Shown: one piece after another, positions 1 through 5,013 of the stretch | Numbering within the stretch: the first letter of the stretch is position 1 | Layout of the letters: each line of letters begins with the position of its first letter | Assembly: GCA_046714215.1 (NCBI GenBank) | Contig: JBKKBM010000150.1 | Coordinates: 1-5,013, forward strand | Source: DATLCI01 sp046714215 | Lineage (GTDB): Bacteria; Acidobacteriota; Terriglobia; Terriglobales; Acidobacteriaceae | Reading direction: 5' to 3' | DNA: 5,013 bases | Program-made: the position numbers and the translations under genes | Notes under the pieces: generated by a model | Told to the model about the DNA's origin: nothing | The model's input: the letters and a program-made list of their open reading frames with translations, nothing else | Databases searched by the model: none

Positions 1-1518
1 GTCGAATTCGCCCGCCAACTCAGCGCGCATAAAGTGGAGTTGGTCTCGACCGGAGGCACCGCCAAACTCTTGCGCGAGTCCGGCATCGCGGTGATGGATA
101 TATCCGAACTCACTGGCTTTCCTGAGATGCTCGATGGACGCGTGAAGACGCTGCATCCCAAGGTGCATGGCGGCATCCTTCATATTCGCGACAACCCCGC
201 GCACGCCGCCGCGGTCGAACAACACGGCATCCAGCCCATCGACATGGTCGTGGTGAACCTCTACGCGTTTGGGCAGACCGCCGCCAAGCCCGGCGTAAAG
301 TTCGAGGAACTGATCGAGAACATCGACATTGGCGGGCCTTCCATGATCCGCTCCGCCGCCAAGAACTTCCACGATGTGGCCATCGTGACCTCGCCGGAAG
401 ATTACGCTGCTATAGCCACGGAACTCGACGCCAATCAAGGCGCGCTTAGCCGCGAAACCCGTTGGCGTCTGGCCCAGAAAGCCTTCGCCGCCACCGCCGC
501 TTACGATTCCGCCATCGCCTCCACGCTGGAAAAGATACCGAGCGCCGCCGCTGAAACTTTAGATCTCGGCAACGCCCCTACCGCTCTGCCCGATGCATTG
601 CGCCTCAGCTACAAAAAGAAAATGGACCTTCGCTACGGAGAGAATCCCCACCAGCGCGCCGCGCTTTATGCTGAAGCCGGTTCCACCTCCGGCGTAGCCA
701 ACGGTCGCGCGCTGCAAGGCAAGGAACTTTCCTACAACAACATCGTGGACTTGCAAGCGGCGTGGGACCTCGCGCAGGAATTCGAAGAGATCGCCTGCGT
801 CATCATCAAGCACACCAACCCGTGCGGTACTGCGACGGGCGGGAGCGTGGTCGAGGCGTATAAGAAAGCGCTCGAGGCCGATCCGGTCTCAGCCTTCGGC
901 GGCGTCATCGGAATCAATCGTCCGGTGGACGCGGCCGCCGCGGAAGAGATGGCCAAGTTGTTCGTCGAGGCCATTGCCGCACCGTCGTTTGACGAAGGCG
1001 CCCGCGCCAAGTTTGCCGCCAAGAAGAATCTTCGGCTGGTTGAGATCGCATCCGCCCCGCCCGGTTGGGCCTTCAAGCATGTTTCCGGCGGCATGCTGGT
1101 ACAGGATGCCGACCACCGTCCCCTCGCCGCCTCTGACCTCAAAGTCGTCTCCCAGCGCCAGCCGACTGCCGAAGAGATGCGCGCCCTGCTCTTTGCCTGG
1201 AAGGTGTGCAAGCACGTGAAGTCGAATGCCATCGTCTATGCGCGTGACGGCCAGAGCGTGGGCGTGGGCGCCGGCCAGATGAGCCGCGTGGATTCCACCC
1301 GCATCGGCGCCCTGAAGGCCGTTTTACCCCTCGCCGGCACAGTTGCCGCATCGGACGCCTTCTTCCCCTTCCCCGACGGCGTGGAAGAGATAGCCAAAGC
1401 CGGGGCTACCGCCGTCATTCAGCCCGGTGGCTCGGTCAAAGACCCGGAGGTGATTGCTGCCGCCGACCGCCTGGAGCTGGCCATGGTCTTCACTGGCGTT
1501 CGTCACTTCCGCCACTGA
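1..1518 (+). CDS. purH: Bifunctional AICAR formyltransferase / IMP cyclohydrolase (PurH), 5' end missing
   Basis: PurH catalyses the last two steps of de novo purine synthesis in the cytoplasm: AICAR is formylated with 10-formyl-THF to FAICAR, which is then cyclised to IMP. The window opens in frame (VEFARQLSAH...), so translation begins upstream; by comparison with E. coli PurH roughly 10-20 residues are missing. The 505 codons present cover both domains. The N-terminal cyclohydrolase domain shows STGGTAKLL, GFPEMLDGRVKTLHPKVHGG (the Lys of RVKTLHP, nt 145-147, matches human K66) and GGPSMIRSAAKN. The C-terminal transformylase domain begins near LRYGENPHQ and carries LQGKELSYNN, the catalytic Lys-His pair in IKHTNPCG (nt 808-813, human K266/H267), VKSNAIVYA, GAGQMSRVDS, SDAFFPFPDGVEE, VIQPGGS and the classic ending MVFTGVRHFRH. 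No frameshift or lost key residue is seen, so the enzyme should be active. The gene continues out of the window upstream, so its promoter and operon partners are not visible. The GTG at nt 34 is internal, not the start. Confidence 0.98.
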   Translation, partial: VEFARQLSAHKVELVSTGGTAKLLRESGIAVMDISELTGFPEMLDGRVKTLHPKVHGGILHIRDNPAHAAAVEQHGIQPIDMVVVNLYAFGQTAAKPGVKFEELIENIDIGGPSMIRSAAKNFHDVAIVTSPEDYAAIATELDANQGALSRETRWRLAQKAFAATAAYDSAIASTLEKIPSAAAETLDLGNAPTALPDALRLSYKKKMDLRYGENPHQRAALYAEAGSTSGVANGRALQGKELSYNNIVDLQAAWDLAQEFEEIACVIIKHTNPCGTATGGSVVEAYKKALEADPVSAFGGVIGINRPVDAAAAEEMAKLFVEAIAAPSFDEGARAKFAAKKNLRLVEIASAPPGWAFKHVSGGMLVQDADHRPLAASDLKVVSQRQPTAEEMRALLFAWKVCKHVKSNAIVYARDGQSVGVGAGQMSRVDSTRIGALKAVLPLAGTVAASDAFFPFPDGVEEIAKAGATAVIQPGGSVKDPEVIAAADRLELAMVFTGVRHFRH

Positions 1519-1543
1519 TAGCCAGCGGTTTTCGGCGTACAAT
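1515..1543 (+). promoter_or_regulatory. Candidate sigma70-type promoter for the TPR gene
   Basis: CTGATA at 1515-1520 (4 of 6 to the TTGACA consensus) and TACAAT at 1538-1543 (5 of 6 to TATAAT) are separated by exactly 17 bases. The -35 box overlaps the purH TGA stop at 1516-1518. Transcription would start near 1550, leaving a leader of about 100 bases before the TPR start. This would let the TPR gene be expressed separately from purH. It is a consensus match only, in a stretch whose lower GC content makes chance matches likelier. Confidence 0.35.
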
Positions 1544-1653
1544 TATGAGAATGGGCCGCTAACATTGGCGTATCTAACCGCCGGTCGCGGGCATCCAAAT
1601 TGAAAGCAGCAACCGACACCTTGATGCCAAGCTTGGGTTTCTTATCCTTGAAG
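1519..1653 (+). other. Intergenic region between purH and the TPR gene
   Basis: These 135 bases separate two genes on the same strand. Apart from the candidate promoter there is little. A five-codon mini-ORF (ATG at 1545, TAA at 1560-1562) has no recognisable ribosome binding site. Short inverted pairs such as AGCGG/CCGCT (1524-1528 and 1556-1560) have a long loop and no following T run, so I do not call a terminator. Read-through from purH into the TPR gene therefore remains possible. Confidence 0.5.
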
Positions 1654-3750
1654 ATGCGCCGACCGATGAAGATTCTTGCTGTTGTCCTGTTCGCTGTCCT
1701 GTTCGCTGCCCTCGCCGCCTCAGCGCAGACTCCCGCCAAGACTCCGACCCCGAATTCGGCACCCGTTTCCGCGCAGACTCCGTCCGCGGCTAAGCCAACA
1801 CCCGACCGCGCCGCCGCTTATTACCATTACTCCATCGCTCACATCTACGAAGAACTGGTCGCGCTCTACGGACGCTCGGAGTTCGCTAACCGCGCCATTG
1901 AAGAATACAAACTCGCCATCTCTTATGATCCCGATTCCAGCTTCCTGAATGCGGGCCTGGCTGAACTCTACGCCAAGACCAACCGCATCCGCGATGCCGT
2001 CATTGAAGCGCAGAACATCCTGAAGAAGGACCCCAGCAACCTTGACGCCCGTAAACTGCTGGGCCGCATCTACCTGCGCTCGCTCGGCGACATGCAGGCG
2101 GGCACGCAGTCGCAGGAGATCCTCCGCCTCGCCATTGAGCAGTATGAACAGATCGTCCGCCTGGAGCCGAAAGCGGTGGATAGCCATTTGCTACTGGGCC
2201 GGCTTTACATCCTGAACAAGGAGATGGCCAAGGCTGAGACTTCATTCAAGACCGCTGTGCACCTGCAGCCTGACTCCGAGGAAGCCGTCACTAATCTCGC
2301 CTATCTGTACAACGAACAGGGCAACGCCACCAAGGCGGCCGAAACGTTGAGTGCTGTCCCCGAAGCCGGCCGCACGGCCAAACTTTATTCCGCGCTGGGC
2401 TATACCTACGAACAGCAGCGCCAGTACAAGAAGGCGATCGACGCCTATCGCAAAGCCGTGGACATCGACAACGAGAACCTCGATGCTCTGCGCGGCCTGG
2501 CGCAGAATCTGCTCAGCGACGGCCAACTGGAAGCCGCGCTGGAACAATACAAGGCGCTGATCGAAGAAGACCCGCAGGACGCGCAAGCGCAACTGCGCAG
2601 CGCGGACATTCAGCGCCGACTGGGGCGGCACGAGGCCGCGCTGGAAAACCTGAAGAAGGCGCAAAGCCTCGTCCAGGATTCCCTCGAAGTGCCTTACAAC
2701 TTTGCCCTGGTCTATGCCGCGCAAGGGCGCTATGAAGAAGCCACCCAAGCGCTGCAGGGCTTGCTCGACAAGACCGCACGCGCTGACAACACGTACAACC
2801 AGAGCGACGCCAACAACCGCTCCGTCTTTCTCGAGCGCCTGGGCGATCTCTATCGTGAGACCGGCAAGACTCAACTCGCGGTCGATACCTTCCGCAAGAC
2901 CCTGACCCTGGGTGACGACAACGCTATCCGCGGATATCAGCGCCTGATCGATACCTATCGCGACGCCAAGCAGTGGTCGCAAGCCACGCAGGTGGCGCAA
3001 GAGGCGGCCGCGAAGTTCCCGAAAGATCGCGGACTCCGGCTGTTGCTGGCGCAACAGATGACCGACATGGGCCAGGCCGATCCCGGGCTGGCGATGGCAA
3101 AGTCGCAACTCAAGGGCACGAAAGACGATCGCGACATCTACCTTGCGCTCTCGCAGATCTACAGCCGCCTGCGGCGCTGGAATGAAGCCGAGGAGTCCGC
3201 CCGCAAGGCTGACCAGCTTTCCGAAAGCGCTGACGAGCGCGAGTACGTGGCCTTCGTCGAGGGCTCCATCTTCGAGCGCCAGAAGAAGTGGGACGCCGCC
3301 GAAGAGCGCTTCCGCAAGGTCCTGGCCAACGATCCTAACAACGCCATGGCGCTCAACTACCTCGGGTACATGCTGGCTGATCGCAACGTCCGCCTGGAAG
3401 AGGCGCTGGGCATGATCAAGAAGGCGGTCGAGATCGAACCGCAGAATGGTTCGTATCTGGATTCACTCGGGTGGGCTTACTATCGCCTGGGCAAGTACGA
3501 CTTGGCGGAAGAGAACCTGCGAAAAGCCGTCTCCAAGTCCAATAACGACGCTACCGTGCATGACCACCTGGGCGACGTCTACATGAAGACCGGCAAGATC
3601 AGACTTGCGGTCGCCCACTGGGAGCGCGCGCTGGAAGAGTGGAACAAGTCCGTACCCGCGGAAGTGGAAAGCGTTGACGTGGCCAAGGTCCAGAAGAAGC
3701 TGGAGACCGCCCGCGTGCGCCTGGCCAAGCAACAGGCCGCGGCCAAATAG
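1654..3750 (+). CDS. Exported tetratricopeptide-repeat (TPR) solenoid protein
   Basis: A secreted or periplasmic scaffold built almost wholly of TPR units. From the ATG at 1654 it has 698 residues. Residues 1-24 form a signal peptide (MRRPMK, hydrophobic VLFAVLFAALA, cleavage at ASA|Q). Residues 25-51 are a Pro/Thr/Ala linker. About 17 TPR units fill residues 53-664 (nt 1810-3645), recognisable by repeated patterns such as ALGYTYEQQRQYKKAIDAYRKAV. A charged, probably helical tail ends in AKQQAAAK. The last three units form a cassette common in bacterial TPR proteins: NYLGYMLADR (568 on), LDSLGWAYYRLGKY (602 on), DHLGDVYMKTGK. The third unit holds an insertion (SLGDMQAGTQSQ), and unit 9 is followed by a polar insert (DKTARADNTYNQSD). 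TPR arrays bind peptides or partner proteins; no catalytic domain is present, and neither partner nor function can be named. Start choice is uncertain: TTG at 1600, ATG at 1624 and ATG at 1666 are in frame. None has a strong ribosome site, but 1654 or 1666 puts the signal peptide at the N-terminus. Its stop abuts the stop of the opposing gene. Confidence 0.93.
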   Translation: MRRPMKILAVVLFAVLFAALAASAQTPAKTPTPNSAPVSAQTPSAAKPTPDRAAAYYHYSIAHIYEELVALYGRSEFANRAIEEYKLAISYDPDSSFLNAGLAELYAKTNRIRDAVIEAQNILKKDPSNLDARKLLGRIYLRSLGDMQAGTQSQEILRLAIEQYEQIVRLEPKAVDSHLLLGRLYILNKEMAKAETSFKTAVHLQPDSEEAVTNLAYLYNEQGNATKAAETLSAVPEAGRTAKLYSALGYTYEQQRQYKKAIDAYRKAVDIDNENLDALRGLAQNLLSDGQLEAALEQYKALIEEDPQDAQAQLRSADIQRRLGRHEAALENLKKAQSLVQDSLEVPYNFALVYAAQGRYEEATQALQGLLDKTARADNTYNQSDANNRSVFLERLGDLYRETGKTQLAVDTFRKTLTLGDDNAIRGYQRLIDTYRDAKQWSQATQVAQEAAAKFPKDRGLRLLLAQQMTDMGQADPGLAMAKSQLKGTKDDRDIYLALSQIYSRLRRWNEAEESARKADQLSESADEREYVAFVEGSIFERQKKWDAAEERFRKVLANDPNNAMALNYLGYMLADRNVRLEEALGMIKKAVEIEPQNGSYLDSLGWAYYRLGKYDLAEENLRKAVSKSNNDATVHDHLGDVYMKTGKIRLAVAHWERALEEWNKSVPAEVESVDVAKVQKKLETARVRLAKQQAAAK
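1684..1707 (+). repeat. Perfect 12-base tandem duplication in the signal peptide
   Basis: GTCCTGTTCGCT occurs twice with no gap (1684-1695 and 1696-1707). It is in frame and encodes VLFA-VLFA, the middle of the hydrophobic core of the TPR protein's signal peptide. Both copies are identical at every base, including third codon positions, so a recent slippage duplication is more likely than selection on the amino acids alone. Confidence 0.9.
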
Positions 3751-3756
3751 CTATTT
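3745..3756. other. Palindrome at abutting convergent stop codons
   Basis: AAATAGCTATTT is a perfect 12-base palindrome. Its centre is formed by the TPR gene's TAG (3748-3750) and the reverse complement of the opposing gene's TAG (3751-3753), so the coding regions meet with no spacer. A second 10-base palindrome, GGCCGCGGCC (3735-3744), lies directly beside it inside the TPR gene. Neither makes a convincing intrinsic terminator: the AT palindrome has no room for a loop and no long T run follows. Confidence 0.6.
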
Positions 3757-4212
3757 CGCAGGCACGGGCACGGGCAGACTGGAATTCCAGATGTCAAGGA
3801 ACAGGCGCCACTTCCCGCCTTCCTGCTTCCAGATGACGATGTATTTCCCCGCGTCCACTTCCTTGCCGTCGGCGCCCCGCAGCGAGTACTTTCCCACTTC
3901 GTAGACGATGTTCCCTTTCCGCTCCACTTCCAGCACGGTGAATGAGAGGTCACGCATGCCGGCGTCGATCGCGTCCTGCCAGACTTTCCGGATGGCCACG
4001 CGGCCTTCGGCAATGTCGCCGTTCGGCGGAAAGGCCTTTGCATCTGTGGCATACATTGCCGCCAGCGCGGCCGCGTCGCCCTTTTTCAGTTCCGCGGTGA
4101 ATCGCTGGCCCTCGGCCTCGATGGTGGCGCGGATCTTGCCCTGCGCCGCCGCGTAAACACTCAGCGACAGTACCCACAATGCGATGGCGATCGTCCTGCC
4201 CGTTCGTTTCAT
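3751..4212 (-). CDS. Exported NTF2-like protein (DUF4440/SnoaL-type)
   Basis: A 153-residue protein. Residues 1-23 look like a Sec signal peptide: basic MKRTGR, hydrophobic core IAIALWVLSLSV, and cleavage at AAA|Q. The mature part of about 130 residues matches the cone-shaped NTF2-like fold of the DUF4440/SnoaL-type/ketosteroid-isomerase-like group. It has a first helix with F..EL..GDAAALAAMYATDA, the turn FPPNGDIAEGR, a helix AIRKVWQDAID, then strands LSFTVLEVE, NIVYEVGKYSL, KYIVIWKQEGGKWRLFLDIWN. The KQ-GGKW-D-WN ending is typical of DUF4440-like proteins. The family includes enzymes, binding proteins and proteins of unknown function; nothing here shows a specific activity, so none is assigned. 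The C-terminus PVPVPAK is encoded by a GGCACG-type hexamer repeat. The start is well supported by an AAGGAG ribosome site. The gene is convergent with the TPR gene and divergent from the dGTPase-like gene, so it is probably transcribed alone. Confidence 0.87.
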   Translation of the reverse strand: MKRTGRTIAIALWVLSLSVYAAAQGKIRATIEAEGQRFTAELKKGDAAALAAMYATDAKAFPPNGDIAEGRVAIRKVWQDAIDAGMRDLSFTVLEVERKGNIVYEVGKYSLRGADGKEVDAGKYIVIWKQEGGKWRLFLDIWNSSLPVPVPAK

Positions 4213-4217
4213 GACAA

Positions 4218-4223
4218 CTCCTT
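4218..4223 (-). promoter_or_regulatory. Shine-Dalgarno site of the NTF2-like gene
   Basis: On the minus strand AAGGAG is followed by five bases (TTGTC) and the ATG at 4212-4210. This near-perfect match with normal spacing fixes the start of the NTF2-like gene. It contrasts with the dGTPase-like gene on the other side, which has none. Confidence 0.85.
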
Positions 4224-4253
4224 ACCGTAAAAGATTGGACTGAAAGACAGACC

Positions 4254-4282
4254 CTTGTATCAGAGCGGTGACGAAGCCGCAA
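4254..4282 (-). promoter_or_regulatory. Weak candidate promoter for the NTF2-like gene
   Basis: Read on the minus strand, TTGCGG (4282-4277) and TACAAG (4259-4254) are 17 bases apart. They match the sigma70 consensus at 3 of 6 and 4 of 6 positions. The start of transcription would lie about 35-40 bases before the ATG. The match is poor and rests mainly on correct spacing and position. Confidence 0.22.
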
Positions 4283-4288
4283 GCGTTG

Positions 4289-4294
4289 TACACT
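4289..4294 (+). promoter_or_regulatory. -10-like box immediately before the dGTPase-like gene
   Basis: TACACT matches TATAAT at 4 of 6 positions, including the key TA and final T. It ends 7 bases before the ATG at 4302, which would place the transcription start at or within a base or two of the start codon. A -35 candidate is weak (GTGACG at 4268-4273, spacing only 15). Taken with the absence of a ribosome site, this fits a leaderless transcript. Confidence 0.4.
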
Positions 4295-4301
4295 CCTTAC
4301 C

Positions 4302-5013
4302 ATGCTTGCGTCTTACGCGCTCCGCAGTGAGGACTCCCGCGGACGCCGCCATCCGGAGCGGCCGCACGCCTATCGCGACGACTTCCAGCGGGACCGCGAC
4401 CGCATCATCCACAGCCGTGCCTTTCGCCGACTGGAGAACAAGACCCAAGTCTTCACCCGGCGCCTGAGCGACCACTTCCGTAACCGGCTCACCCATACCA
4501 TCGAGGTGGCGCAGATCTCGCGCACCATTGCCGCGGAACTCGGCCTCAACGTGGACCTAGTGGAGACGCTTGCGCTGGTGCATGACATCGGACACCCGCC
4601 CTTCGGTCATGCCGGCGAGAAGGCGCTCGACTCCGCCATGCGCGCCCAGGGCGAATTCTTCGACCACAACCTGCACGCGCTGCGCATCGTGGAGCACTTC
4701 GAGCATCGCTACGCCGAATTCCGCGGGCTCAACCTCACGTTTGAAGTGCGCGAGGGCATCATCAAGCACTCGCGCGATTACCCGGCGGCGGAGTATCCGC
4801 AGTTGAGCGAGTATCTGCTCGACCAGCGTCCGCCGCTGGAAGCCCAGCTCATCGACCTGACCGATGAGATCGCCTACAACACCGCCGACCTCGACGATGG
4901 ACTCGAAGCCAACATCCTCACGCTCCGGCAGGTCCGCGAGGGCGTACCCATCTTCGCGCGCTTCTATCGCGAGATGGAGAAGCTCTATCCGAACGCGATC
5001 GAGAAACTGAAGT
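4302..5013 (+). CDS. dgt: dGTPase-like HD-domain deoxynucleotide triphosphohydrolase, 3' end missing
   Basis: Members of this family hydrolyse dNTPs to the deoxynucleoside and inorganic triphosphate in the cytoplasm, helping control dNTP pools. The 237 codons present should be somewhat over half of a protein usually near 370-400 residues; the reading frame is open at the window end. The N-terminus LASYALRSEDSRGRR followed by YRDDFQRDRDRIIHSRAFRRLENKTQVF is typical of the shorter Dgt-like (type 2) subfamily. The HD metal site is complete: H65 (RLTHTIE), H94-D95 (LVHDIGHPPFGHAGE) and D188 (DLTDEIAYNTADLDDG). The motif DHNLHALRIVE (121-131) gives H122 as a candidate active-site His; residue 125 is His where I recall Gln in many relatives. 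Whether dGTP is really preferred cannot be told from sequence, so the symbol is a family label. The ATG at 4302 is the only plausible start: the frame upstream meets TGA at 4269 with no ATG, GTG or TTG between. No Shine-Dalgarno sequence is present. Confidence 0.95.
   Translation, partial: MLASYALRSEDSRGRRHPERPHAYRDDFQRDRDRIIHSRAFRRLENKTQVFTRRLSDHFRNRLTHTIEVAQISRTIAAELGLNVDLVETLALVHDIGHPPFGHAGEKALDSAMRAQGEFFDHNLHALRIVEHFEHRYAEFRGLNLTFEVREGIIKHSRDYPAAEYPQLSEYLLDQRPPLEAQLIDLTDEIAYNTADLDDGLEANILTLRQVREGVPIFARFYREMEKLYPNAIEKLK

Larger units (their letters stand above)
4213..4301. other. Divergent intergenic promoter region
   Basis: These 89 bases lie between the 5' ends of the minus-strand NTF2-like gene and the plus-strand dGTPase-like gene, so both promoters should be here. 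The region holds a ribosome site for the minus-strand gene, a weak candidate minus-strand promoter, a -10-like box for the plus-strand gene, and a 10-base direct repeat (ACTCCTTACC at 4217-4226 and 4292-4301). Confidence 0.6.

Noticed and set aside
732..1232. 166-codon minus-strand open frame inside purH
   Set aside because: It lies opposite conserved PurH catalytic motifs and has low-complexity, shadow-like composition.
1545..1562. Five-codon mini-ORF (MRMGR) upstream of the TPR gene as a leader peptide
   Set aside because: It has no ribosome site, no regulatory codon run and no attenuator hairpin after it; most likely chance.
1600..1653. Extended N-terminus of the TPR protein from TTG at 1600
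   Set aside because: It would bury the signal peptide behind 18-22 extra residues and has no good ribosome site. It cannot be excluded, because ATG 1654 also lacks a strong site.
2242..3108. Long open frame (288 codons) on the minus strand inside the TPR gene
   Set aside because: It is fully antisense to a clear TPR protein with repeats throughout, has no recognisable domain, and such shadows are common opposite GC-rich genes.
3722..3756. Hairpin TGGCC/GGCCA followed by AATAGCTATTT as an intrinsic terminator
   Set aside because: The stem is only five pairs with a 14-base loop, and the following bases are not a T run, so it does not meet the usual pattern.
3579..4052. 157-codon minus-strand open frame spanning the TPR and NTF2-like gene ends
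   Set aside because: It overlaps the well-supported NTF2-like gene in another frame, is rich in Arg/Ser/Pro as expected of an out-of-frame shadow, and lacks the signal peptide and ribosome site that gene has.
1..5013. A single nucleotide-metabolism operon or novel defence system linking purH, the two exported proteins and dgt
   Set aside because: Gene orientation (two plus, one minus, one plus) precludes one operon. Some dGTPases do act against phage, but this one has the ordinary housekeeping look of the family and no defence genes beside it.

Overview
The window is GC-rich, gene-dense bacterial chromosome with four protein genes and no sign of mobile DNA, RNA genes, CRISPR or phage. The protein styles (a secreted TPR solenoid ending in an LGY/DSLGW/DHLGD cassette, a small exported DUF4440-like protein, and a dGTPase-like protein starting LASYALRSEDSRGRR) recall Acidobacteriota. 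That assignment is inference from remembered family resemblance, not a database result.

Layout: (1) 1-1518, plus strand: purH, the bifunctional enzyme for the last two steps of IMP synthesis. Only its first few residues lie outside the window. (2) 1519-1653: a 135-base gap with a candidate sigma70-type promoter whose -35 overlaps the purH stop codon. No convincing terminator is visible. (3) 1654-3750, plus strand: a large exported protein made of about 17 TPR units. (4) 3751-4212, minus strand: a small exported NTF2-like (DUF4440/SnoaL-type) protein. Its stop codon directly abuts the TPR gene's stop codon at a 12-base perfect palindrome. (5) 4213-4301: an 89-base divergent promoter region. 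(6) 4302-5013, plus strand: the first 237 codons of a dGTPase-like HD-domain triphosphohydrolase, cut by the window end. It has no Shine-Dalgarno sequence, and a -10-like box sits 7 bases before its only possible ATG, which suggests a leaderless message.

How the genes relate: purH makes IMP in the cytoplasm and the dgt-like enzyme breaks down dNTPs, so both ends of the window concern nucleotide pools. They are separated by two exported proteins of unknown role and a change of strand, so I do not propose one operon or pathway. The TPR and NTF2-like proteins are both predicted to start with Gln after signal peptidase cleavage.

I found no evidence of an undescribed multi-gene system. The observations worth a second look are small: the probable leaderless dgt, the abutting convergent stops, the Gln+1 signal peptides, a 12-base tandem duplication inside a signal peptide, and a repeated 10-mer in the divergent promoter region.
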